Assembly (NCBI GenBank): GCA_022796015.1
Contig: JAAWHU010000001.1
Coordinates: 45,303 to 109,302 of the forward strand
DNA: 64,000 nt
Direction: 5' to 3'
From: Hungatella sp.
GTDB taxonomy: Bacteria; Bacillota; Clostridia; Lachnospirales; Lachnospiraceae
Position 1 is the first letter of the stretch. Each line of letters starts with the position of its first letter. Made by a program: the position numbers and the translations under genes. Positions 17,792-25,028 of the stretch are shown here, in pieces. The notes beneath the pieces were generated by a model. That model made no database searches. It saw only the letters and a program-made list of their open reading frames with translations, and was not told the DNA's origin.

Positions 17792-18658
17792 TTAATAAAG
17801 AGGCACTACGGCACCCTCATAAGTGCTCTCAATAAATGCCTTCACCTCATCACTTTCCAGGGCCTCAATCAGAGCTTTGACAGCTTCATCATTTTCCTGC
17901 CCCTCCCGCACGGCAATCACATTGCCGTAGGTGGTGGCTGCGATGGACTGGGAATCTTCCACTGCCAGGGCATCAGACATCTTAAATCCTGCGTCGATAG
18001 CATAATTGCCATTGATAACCGCCACATCCACATCATCGATGGACCTGGGGATCTGTGCGGCCTCCACCTCATAGAGCTTAATATTCTTGGGGTTCTCCAC
18101 AATATCATTCTTGGTGGCTGTAAGGCCTGCGCCTTCCTTCAGCTTAATCAGTCCCTGGGCCTCCAGAAGCAGAAGGGCTCTGGCCTCATTGCTGGTATCG
18201 TTGGGAACCGCAACTGTGGCCCCATCGGGAAGCTCCTCCAGGGAAGCAGTCTTGCCTGCATAGATGCCAAAGGGCTCATAGTGAATGGCTGCCGCAGACA
18301 CCAGCTTCGTGCCGTTCTCCTCATTAAAGGATTCCAGATAGGGAAGATGCTGAAAATAATTGGCGTCCAGATCTCCGGATTCCAGAGCCAGGTTAGGCTG
18401 AATATAATCCACATATTCCTTGATATCAAGCTCATATCCCTTGGCTGCCAGCACGTCCCCTGCAGCCTTTAAAATCTCTGCATGAGGCGCCGGGCTTGCC
18501 CCCACCACAATCTTCTTCAATTCCCCGCTTCCTGCCGCTGCCGCCGTGGTCTCCGTCTGACCGCCTGATGCCGTCGTCTCTGAGGTCTTCCCGCCGGAAC
18601 ACCCCAAAAGGCTTCCCGCCAGCAAAGCCGCCGTAACCAAACACACTGTTCTCTTCAT
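17792..18658 (-). CDS. metQ: Methionine ABC transporter substrate-binding lipoprotein
   Basis: About 288 residues with lipobox LLGC after the leader, then a low-complexity Ser/Thr/Ala/Gly linker, and the NLPA/MetQ domain (KIVVGASPAPHAEILK, YELDIKEYVDYIQPNLAL, GDLDANYFQHLPYLE, VAVPNDTSNEARALLLLEAQGLIKL). It captures methionine outside the membrane and delivers it to MetI. The start at 18658 has GGAGA 7 bp upstream. It is last in the metN-metI-metQ operon. Confidence 0.94.
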   Translation of the reverse strand: MKRTVCLVTAALLAGSLLGCSGGKTSETTASGGQTETTAAAAGSGELKKIVVGASPAPHAEILKAAGDVLAAKGYELDIKEYVDYIQPNLALESGDLDANYFQHLPYLESFNEENGTKLVSAAAIHYEPFGIYAGKTASLEELPDGATVAVPNDTSNEARALLLLEAQGLIKLKEGAGLTATKNDIVENPKNIKLYEVEAAQIPRSIDDVDVAVINGNYAIDAGFKMSDALAVEDSQSIAATTYGNVIAVREGQENDEAVKALIEALESDEVKAFIESTYEGAVVPLY

Positions 18659-18728
18659 AATCATTCTCCTCTCACATCAAAATATATATTATCAGGGCTT
18701 TCCCCTCATAATCCGGCTCCAGGTCTTT

Positions 18729-19394
18729 TTACCGAATCCTCTTGTCCCCTTTTCTGGACATCCTCATTCCTGCTTCCTGAATGATCTGCACCAGCACCAC
18801 CAGAAGGACCACAGACACCCACATAAGTCCCGCCTCATAACGGTAATAGCCGTAGTTAATGGCAATAGCCCCCAGTCCGCCTCCGCCTACAAAGCCGGCC
18901 ATGGCGGAATAACTTAAGATGGTGGTCACTGCCAGGGCCGCTCCTACCAGAAGAGAAGGCATACACTCCGGAAGAAGCACTTTCCTTATAATCTGCCAGT
19001 CCGAGGCCCCCATGGACTTGGCTGCCTCGATGACCCCTCCGTCGATCTCCCGCAGGGAGGACTCCACCACCCGGGCCACATAGGGGCCGGCTGCTATGGT
19101 CAGGGGGATCACCATAGCCGGTGAACCAATCCTGGTTCCGATGACCAGCTTTGACAAAGGCAGGACAATAAACAGAAGAATCAAAAAGGGAACCGACCTT
19201 AAAAGGTTGATCACCGTCCCCAGGATCTTCTGGAGCCAGGCTACGGGATGGATTCCCCCTTCATCGGTCACCACCAGCACAATCCCCAGGGGAAGTCCTA
19301 TGATATAGGCAAGGAAGGAAGACAAAAGCACCATATAGAATGTCTCCCAAATACCAGTCAGTATCATCTGCAGTGTAGATGCATCAAATGTCAT
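18729..19394 (-). CDS. metI: Methionine ABC transporter permease
   Basis: The 221-residue permease has five predicted membrane helices and the binding-protein-dependent transport signature (EAAKSMGASDWQIIRKVLLPE) that docks on MetN. The length and order fit MetI. The start overlaps the metN stop by about 10 bp, indicating coupled translation. Confidence 0.94.
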   Translation of the reverse strand: MTFDASTLQMILTGIWETFYMVLLSSFLAYIIGLPLGIVLVVTDEGGIHPVAWLQKILGTVINLLRSVPFLILLFIVLPLSKLVIGTRIGSPAMVIPLTIAAGPYVARVVESSLREIDGGVIEAAKSMGASDWQIIRKVLLPECMPSLLVGAALAVTTILSYSAMAGFVGGGGLGAIAINYGYYRYEAGLMWVSVVLLVVLVQIIQEAGMRMSRKGDKRIR

Positions 19395-20397
19395 GTTCGG
19401 TTACCTCCTCATAAGGAATCTTTAAAGTGTCCAGATAATGGCACACACGGTCTGCGTCCGGCTCCTCTGCGGGAAGCTGAATAATCATCTGTCCCATGGC
19501 GGTTCCTCCTACATCCCTGGTCTGGGCAAACATAATGTTCACCGGAACCTTGCAGGCCAGCACCAGGTTGGAGATCACCGGCTCCGTGGACTCCCTGCCG
19601 TCAAAGATAATCCGAATCTGCCTGGAATCGCCGAACCTTACCTGATCCGCCGCATCTCCCAGAATCAGCTGGCGGCCGATCTTTGACTTAGGCTCTGAGA
19701 AAATCTCCGACACCTTCCCCACCTCGGCAATGCGGCTCTGATCAATAATGGCCACACGGTCGCAGATGGACTCAATGACAGACATCTCATGGGTAATGAC
19801 GATCACCGTCACTCCCATGTTCTGATTAATCTCCTTTAAAAGTCCGAGAATAGATTTGGTCGTATTGGGGTCTAAGGCGCTGGTAGCCTCGTCACAGAGG
19901 ATCACCTTGGGATTGGTAGCTAAGGCCCTTGCAATGGCCACCCTCTGCTTCTGGCCACCCGACAGCTGGGCCGGATAAGACTCTGCCTTATCGGAAAGTC
20001 CCACGGTCTTTAGAAGCTCCATGGCCCTGGCTCTTCCTTCCTCCCTTGAGACCCCCGCCAGTTCCAGGGGAAAGCACACATTTTTAAGGACATTCCTCTG
20101 GGCTAGAAGATTAAACTGCTGAAAGATCATGCCCATGGACCTTCTGGTGCTGCGAAGCTCCTCCCCTCTCATATCCCTTAAGCTTTTCCCCTCAAATATC
20201 ACGTCCCCCTCTGTGGGAACCTCCAGATAATTGATGCACCGCACCAGAGTGCTCTTTCCGGCTCCGCTTAAACCGATGATTCCGAAGATCTCTCCTCTGT
20301 GAATCTCCAGGTTAATGTCATTAAGGGCCTGAACCAGACCTGCTGTGGTCTTGAATTCCTTGCCCAGATTCTTGATCTGGATAATGGGCTTTTCCAT
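19384..20397 (-). CDS. metN: Methionine ABC transporter ATPase
   Basis: The 337-residue ATPase has Walker A GLSGAGKST, Q-loop MIFQQFNLL, signature LSGGQKQR, Walker B VILCDEATSALDP and the H-loop ITHEMSV. A C-terminal NIL domain (about 270-337, SNLVLACKVPVNIMFAQTRD) senses methionine and trans-inhibits transport in known MetNI. The start at 20397 is set by GGAGGGAATT; upstream codons lie in the leader. The gene is preceded by an attenuator-like leader (20435-20632), so it is probably regulated at two levels: transcription attenuation and NIL-domain feedback. Confidence 0.95.
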   Translation of the reverse strand: MEKPIIQIKNLGKEFKTTAGLVQALNDINLEIHRGEIFGIIGLSGAGKSTLVRCINYLEVPTEGDVIFEGKSLRDMRGEELRSTRRSMGMIFQQFNLLAQRNVLKNVCFPLELAGVSREEGRARAMELLKTVGLSDKAESYPAQLSGGQKQRVAIARALATNPKVILCDEATSALDPNTTKSILGLLKEINQNMGVTVIVITHEMSVIESICDRVAIIDQSRIAEVGKVSEIFSEPKSKIGRQLILGDAADQVRFGDSRQIRIIFDGRESTEPVISNLVLACKVPVNIMFAQTRDVGGTAMGQMIIQLPAEEPDADRVCHYLDTLKIPYEEVTEHDI

Positions 20398-20434
20398 AAT
20401 TCCCTCCTGCTGCAAATTCTTCCTCTCGGCACGC

Positions 20435-20463
20435 AAAAAACCGTAAGTCTCATAGACTTACGG
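20435..20463 (-). terminator. Terminator in the metNIQ leader (attenuator candidate)
   Basis: A perfect 10-bp stem, CCGTAAGTCT/AGACTTACGG with a three-base loop, is followed by TTTTTT in the minus direction. It lies between the Met-rich leader ORF and metN, 38 bp before the metN start. It would block readthrough unless disrupted. Confidence 0.9.
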
Positions 20464-20533
20464 CTAAAAATCATAATACAGACAAAACGCCTATCATGGC
20501 TCTTCTTCTGCAAGCACTGTCCCTATAAGACCC

Positions 20534-20632
20534 TCAAACTCCACTGAATTGTACGCACATGAACATACGGCACATGACTGCACTGCCGTTCATCATATAC
20601 ATATTCATCATCATGGACTTTGAATTGTACAT
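20534..20632 (-). CDS. Methionine-rich leader peptide of the metNIQ operon
   Basis: A 32-codon ORF too short for usual ORF calling. GGAGG (20640-20644) is 7 bases before the ATG, and the peptide contains 10 Met, including the run MMMNMYMM. It ends at TGA (20534-20536). A consensus promoter lies upstream and an intrinsic terminator 70 bases downstream. This is the arrangement of amino-acid leader peptides (such as trp and his leaders), in which ribosome stalling on scarce charged tRNA prevents termination. The segment GTCTTATAG right after the stop can pair with CTATGAGAC inside the terminator, which would favour readthrough when exposed. Function is inferred; the composition and placement are read directly. 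Confidence 0.82.
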   Translation of the reverse strand: MYNSKSMMMNMYMMNGSAVMCRMFMCVQFSGV

Positions 20633-20691
20633 TACAGTTCCTCCATCTTCCTATTCCCGCTCTGTACCCGGAAATTCGTTCTATGTGTGGT

Positions 20692-20720
20692 ATTCTACTC
20701 TCTCACAATGCTGTTGTCAA
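20692..20720 (-). promoter_or_regulatory. Sigma-A promoter of the metNIQ leader
   Basis: A consensus -35 TTGACA (20715-20720) and -10 TAGAAT (20692-20697) are separated by 17 bp. Transcription would start near 20685 and enter the leader ORF about 50 bases later. No SAM riboswitch or T-box signature was found between it and metN. Confidence 0.85.
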
Positions 20721-20741
20721 GTTCTTTTTCCAAAAATCCCT

Positions 20742-21116
20742 TCAGTCCCAGTGACCTGTCTCCTTCTCCTCAAGAATCCCTTCCCCGCACTGAGGACAAG
20801 TGACAGAGGAACCCTCATGGATGATCCGGGCCTCGCCGCCGCACTGAGGACACGGCCCTGTCAGGGTCTCTTCGCTTTCCGGGAAGTGAAGGATGGGAAC
20901 CGCCTCCACACTGCCGCAGTACCCGCAGACAGCCTGTTGAAACTGAAAGAGGAACAAGGGCTCCCCCTCCCGGGCCTTCATTAGAATCTGCTTCTGCATA
21001 TCCGGCGGAAATGTCTTTGCCGCTGCGCTTAAGCTGCCGTGCATCATGCCTTGGCCCGTGAACACCTTCCAGGACCTGTGGCAGGAAGGACATGTAAATT
21101 CCCGAACAACTCCCAT
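20742..21116 (-). CDS. CpXC-like multi-zinc-ribbon protein
   Basis: The 124-residue protein has four CxxC pairs (CPSC, CGYC, CPQC, CPQC) and a middle helical segment (KTFPPDMQKQILMKAREGEPLFLFQFQQ). This resembles CpXC-type zinc-binding proteins of unknown function. The last pair may be a separate mini-ribbon. It starts 17 bp after the flagellin stop and is probably co-transcribed with it. A link to flagellar biology is only suggested by that neighbourhood. Confidence 0.6.
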   Translation of the reverse strand: MGVVREFTCPSCHRSWKVFTGQGMMHGSLSAAAKTFPPDMQKQILMKAREGEPLFLFQFQQAVCGYCGSVEAVPILHFPESEETLTGPCPQCGGEARIIHEGSSVTCPQCGEGILEEKETGHWD

Positions 21117-21132
21117 AATCTACCTCTTTTCT

Positions 21133-22969
21133 TTATACACTGAGAAGGCTCAGAACCGTTCCCGGCGTATTGTTGGCCTGGGCCAGCATGCTCTGGCCGC
21201 TTTGAAGCAGAATCTGGTTGCGCACATGCTCCGTTATGGCGTAAGCCATGTCTGTATCCCGAATGCGGGATTCCGCCGCCGTTAAATTCTCTATTGTGTT
21301 GGCAAGATTGGACAAGGTGTGCTCCAGACGGTTCTGGATGGCGCCGTAGTGGCTGCGCATCTTGCTGACCCGGTCAATGGCCACTTCCACACTGTTCACC
21401 GCCTCATTGGCGTCGTCCAGTGTGAGAATATCGGTATCCGACAGCTTCAGCCCCGTGCTGTCAAGGCGGAACAGATCCACGTCTATGGTTTGGTTATAGC
21501 CGCCCACGCATAAGGAAATGCGCCCTGCCGCTCCTACCGACCAGCTCTTCACAGAGAAGGCAGCATCCTGAGTCACGGAATCCCCGATAATGGAACCTCC
21601 TCCATCGGACAATCCGTTTGCCGCGATCACAGAACCGGCTCCGCCCTTTGAGTTGACAGCCAGCTGTCTTACAAAACCGGTCAGATCCGACGTGGGATTG
21701 TCAAACAGCGCTTCCAGAGAAGCCTGATCACGTATGCTTCCGTTTGAATATTTGCTCAGTGTATCATATAAGGAGTTGCCGGCAAGAAGATCGGTAAAAA
21801 TCTTATCCATACCGCTGGCAATATCAGTGGCGGTGACGCCGCTTTTCCCGTTTGCCAGGTAGCCCATATAAGCCGCCGCCAGATAGCCGTGACCGTAAGG
21901 GCGGTCTTTTACATTGTAGGATTTTAAGTAGTTGGTGATGGCGGTATCCTGAGAAGTATCGCCTGCACCGCTAAGCTGTCCTGCAAGCTGCTCCAGCTTT
22001 GCATTCCATCCTGTGGTAAAGCCTCCTCCTGCAAGCTGGGCTGTTCCCTCTACGAACCACTCCGGAAACTTTTCCGTGCCGTTGCGCCCGAACATACCGT
22101 CTGTCAAGGTATACTGCATCACGGAATGCATGAGTTCGTGGGCAATGGTGGACTCCAGGATCTCCTGACCCCCCCCCCTCAACAGAGGCATCGGAAAAAT
22201 CGGCGGTATCCACGTTGATCTGCATATTAAAAGGCCTGCCCTGAGAATAGAAAGATGCCTTGGCATAGGCCATCATTCCTCCAGGGCCATCGAGATACTC
22301 GATACGAAGCTCCATGTCGATCTTATCGGTTCCGATATTACCTTTTAAAGATGAGAAGGTATCCAAAATCTGGGTGACTGCATTGGGAACATACTCCGTG
22401 GCAATCTTGTCTGCCAGAACCTCATATCCCTCGCTGGAATGAAGCCCTGCAGCCCGGCCCGTGCTTCCTGCATAGTTCACCTTCACCTTGCTCTCTGTCA
22501 GATCCAGGGTACAGCCGTAAAAGGCCGTCAGGGTAATATCCCTTTTGGTTCCGCCGTTGGTAAAAAGAGGCACGCCGCTGAAGGTGGTGGAAGTGCCGAT
22601 GCGCGTGATCTCCTCCTTGAGTTCCTGCATCTCCGAATCCATCATGGCACGCTGAATCTCTGTATAAGTCCCGTTGGCCGCCTGCACCGCCATGCCCTTC
22701 ATACGATTGAGCATGGAATGAACCTCTGTCAAAGCCCCCTCCACAGTCTGAACCAGGGAGATGCCGTCCTGGGTATTGCGCTTTCCCTGATTCATAGCAG
22801 TGATCTGCGCTCTCATGCCCTCTGATATGGCAAGACCCGCCGCATCGTCGCCTGCCCGGTTAATCCGGTACCCGGAGCTAAGCTTCTCTAAGTTCTTGTT
22901 CGTGGCGCTGCTGGTCATGGTAATAATTCTCTGGGAATTGATTGCGGAAATATTGTGCTGGATCTTAAT
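21133..22969 (-). CDS. Flagellin with internal HExxH metalloprotease (flagellinolysin type), frame broken at a G10 tract
   Basis: The N-terminal part carries the conserved D0/D1 flagellin pattern (IQHNISAINSQRIIT, LEKLSSGYRINRAGDDAAGL) and the C-terminal part ends ESRIRDTDMAYAITEHV...LLQSGQSMLAQANNTPG. Between them the hypervariable region contains a gluzincin site, TIAHELMHSV (22126-22140), with a downstream Glu in EWFVEGTA. Flagellins with such inserts, described as flagellinolysin, build proteolytic filaments. The two halves are in different frames, joined at ten G (22169-22178); nine G would give one protein of about 611 residues. The conserved MKIQHN-like start corresponds to ATT at 22967-22969, with GGAGGTGAG at ideal distance; an in-frame ATG at 22982-22984 overlaps that site. 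A sigma-28-like promoter lies upstream. Confidence 0.85.
22169..22178 (-). repeat. G10 homopolymer at the flagellinolysin frame break
   Basis: Ten consecutive G on the coding strand. Frame before the tract: ...DASVEGG. Frame after it: GGGQEILESTIAHELMH. Only 9 or 12 G join the two. Runs of this length are slippage-prone in replication and also error-prone in sequencing. Confidence 0.9.
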
Positions 22970-23020
22970 AACTCTCACCTCCATTAACAGTTTCTGACTC
23001 TGTTGCTCTATTAAGAAACA

Positions 23021-23049
23021 AGCCGCTTCCTTCTTCAGAGAAAGCGGCT
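23021..23049 (-). terminator. Stem-loop in the flagellin 5' leader
   Basis: The arms AGCCGCTT and AAGCGGCT (23021-23028 and 23042-23049) are followed by TGTTTCTT in the minus direction. The hairpin lies downstream of the sigma-28-like promoter and before the flagellin ribosome site. It may stop readthrough from the upstream dipeptidase gene or attenuate flagellin mRNA. Confidence 0.55.
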
Positions 23050-23075
23050 GCTCCAATACCCCAATCTAATGGTTA

Positions 23076-23102
23076 ATATCGGCAAATTTCTATATTTCTT
23101 AA
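23076..23102 (-). promoter_or_regulatory. Sigma-28 (SigD)-like promoter of the flagellin gene
   Basis: The -10 element GCCGATAT (23076-23083) matches the SigD/FliA consensus GCCGATAA at seven of eight positions. A TTAA-type -35 lies 15 bp upstream. It is 25 bp after the pepV-like stop and about 105 bp before the flagellin start. Confidence 0.7.
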
Positions 23103-23126
23103 GGTATTTCCTAATTTTCTTAATAA

Positions 23127-24530
23127 TTATGAACAGAGATCCACAATCACCTGGGCAAAAATTTTAGCACTCAGCACCAGCTCCTTCAACACGGCAAACT
23201 CGTCCGCCCCATGCATATGATTATCAGTGCCCGGCATGGCGGCTCCGAAGGCAACGCCGTTCTTCAAGGAATGGACATAGGTACCGCCGCCTGTATACTG
23301 ACACTCCCCCTTCAGCCCGGTGTAAGCCTCATACTCCTTCAAGAGCGTCCTGACAAAGAGGCTGTCCCCATCCACATGGTGAGGAGGCCGCATGGCATCG
23401 GTATGAAGGGTAAGACCGATTCCTGCCAGCTTTTCCTTTACGACCAAAAGGGCATTTTCCTTTGTGGCACATAAGGGGCAGCGGCTGTCAAACCTGCCCT
23501 CCAGCCTGTCCTCCGTCACATTCAGGATGCTGAAGGCCAATGTCAGCCTGCCGGAGATCTCATCCTCCATGGCAATCCCCATGGCCTTTCCATACAAATC
23601 CCCGTGGGGAATCAGAGCCAGCAGGCCTCTTAAGCACTGAAGCTGAGGACAGTCCTCTAAGGGAAGTCTGGTGACAAAGGTGAGAAGGCCTGTAAGGGCA
23701 TTGTTGCCTCCCTCAGGATGAGCGGCATGGGCATTGTCCCCCTCTGCAAGGATTCTCACAGCCTCCCCTTCCTGGGTAAATGTAAAGGCAATCCCGGTCT
23801 CTTCCTTCACTGCCTCCGCCGTGTCCTTTAACACCTTAATGTCCAATCCTTCCACTACTCCATAGGCCTTCCCCGGAACCACATTAAGTTTGATTCCCGC
23901 ATCTATGGATACCAGCCTGGTCTTTCCCGTGCTCTTTGCAAATTCCCCTGTAAAATGAGCCGGCAGCCCGCCTTTTTCCACATTGATCACCGGAAATTCC
24001 GCATCCGGGGAAAAGGTCATAGGCGCCTCCTCCTCCACTCCATAATAATGCTTAATATCAGAGCTTCCGCACTCCTCATCGGTTCCCAGTATCAGACGCA
24101 CATTCTTCTTTAAAGGGATTCCCAGTTCCTTCACGGCCCTCATGGCATAGAGTGCCGCCACTGCCGGGCCCTTGTCGTCGGCAGTTCCCCGTCCGTAGAG
24201 ACATCCGTCCTTCTCCACAGGCTCAAAGGGCTTTGTCACCTGCCAGCCCTCCCCCGGGGGAACCACATCCAGGTGAGCCAGGATATCCAGCTGCTTCTCC
24301 ATGTCATTGAGATCCGCAGTGCCTACATAATTGTCATAATTGCGAACCGCAAATCCGTATCCCTCTGCCATGTGGAGAGCCGCCTCCAAAGCCTTAGCCG
24401 CCCCCGGACCATAAGGCGCCCCATCCTGGGCCGGCGCCTTCTCGCTGTTAATCCGGCACAGCGTAAAAATATCCTCCACCATGTCCTGTACATGGGCATC
24501 AATATACCCGTCAATCTTTTCTCTGTACAT
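23127..24530 (-). CDS. pepV: PepV-type Mn/Zn dipeptidase (Sapep family, M20)
   Basis: The 467-residue metallopeptidase has the M20 metal-binding signatures LAHLDVVPPGEGW, YGRGTADDKGP, and TDEECGSSD, plus DAEFPVINVEKG. A lid/dimerisation domain follows and a C-terminal H-containing segment (MPGTDNHMHGADE). PepV-type enzymes cleave dipeptides such as carnosine-like or D-amino-acid-containing ones in the cytoplasm. The length and motifs are normal. It is transcribed toward the flagellin gene. Confidence 0.9.
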   Translation of the reverse strand: MYREKIDGYIDAHVQDMVEDIFTLCRINSEKAPAQDGAPYGPGAAKALEAALHMAEGYGFAVRNYDNYVGTADLNDMEKQLDILAHLDVVPPGEGWQVTKPFEPVEKDGCLYGRGTADDKGPAVAALYAMRAVKELGIPLKKNVRLILGTDEECGSSDIKHYYGVEEEAPMTFSPDAEFPVINVEKGGLPAHFTGEFAKSTGKTRLVSIDAGIKLNVVPGKAYGVVEGLDIKVLKDTAEAVKEETGIAFTFTQEGEAVRILAEGDNAHAAHPEGGNNALTGLLTFVTRLPLEDCPQLQCLRGLLALIPHGDLYGKAMGIAMEDEISGRLTLAFSILNVTEDRLEGRFDSRCPLCATKENALLVVKEKLAGIGLTLHTDAMRPPHHVDGDSLFVRTLLKEYEAYTGLKGECQYTGGGTYVHSLKNGVAFGAAMPGTDNHMHGADEFAVLKELVLSAKIFAQVIVDLCS

Positions 24531-24581
24531 CTCTCTCCTCCTGATTCGTTATTCTTATAGGCTTCCTGTATCAAAAGCCCC

Positions 24582-25028
24582 TTACCTTGACATCTCCGCC
24601 AGAGTCTCGTTCACCACTTTGCCGTCAGCCTTCCCCTTCACCTTAGGCATAAGGACCTTCATGATCCTCCCCTTATCCGCCGGCCCAGGCTTCTCAATTC
24701 CCAGCTCCTCAAGGACAGACCGGATCACCTCCTGAATCTGTTCCACCGACATATCCTCAGGGGCAAACTCCTTATACACCTGAATGCGCAGCGCCGCTTC
24801 CTCCTTAATATCCGTCCGGTCCGCCGGTGCAGAGTCATAGGTCTCCTGGCACTGCTTGATCTCCTTTTTCACGACTGCGTTTTCCTCATCCTCCGTCAGA
24901 GGGGAACGCTTGTCGATCTCCGCATTTTTCAGCACGCTGAGGAGCATGGAGAGGGCATCCTTCCTCTCCTTGTCCTTGTTCTTCATAGCCTGCACCATGG
25001 CGGCTCTTACCACATCAATCTTACTCAT
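24582..25028 (-). CDS. GatB/YqeY domain protein
   Basis: The 148-residue helical protein begins MSKIDVVRAAMVQAMKNKDKE and has the YqeY pattern (LSMLLSVLKNAEIDKR, EEAALRIQVYKEFAPEDMS, MPKVKGKADGKVVNETLAEM). The family resembles the tail of GatB and may assist tRNA-dependent amidation, but function is not established. The start at 25028 overlaps the dacA stop by 8 bp, with GGAGA upstream. The longer frame is a shadow of the dacA tail. Confidence 0.88.
   Translation of the reverse strand: MSKIDVVRAAMVQAMKNKDKERKDALSMLLSVLKNAEIDKRSPLTEDEENAVVKKEIKQCQETYDSAPADRTDIKEEAALRIQVYKEFAPEDMSVEQIQEVIRSVLEELGIEKPGPADKGRIMKVLMPKVKGKADGKVVNETLAEMSR

Noticed and set aside
17765..18472. Plus-strand ORF of 235 residues opposite metQ
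   Set aside because: Fully antisense to a clear MetQ gene, with no ribosome site and no recognisable domain.
20435..20720. SAM riboswitch or T-box ahead of metN
   Set aside because: The conserved SAM-I core (GACUGGCCC-type) and the T-box GGGUGGNACCGCG are not present; only a leader ORF and terminator are seen.
22439..22825. Plus-strand ORF opposite flagellin
   Set aside because: Antisense shadow of the flagellin N-terminal domain.
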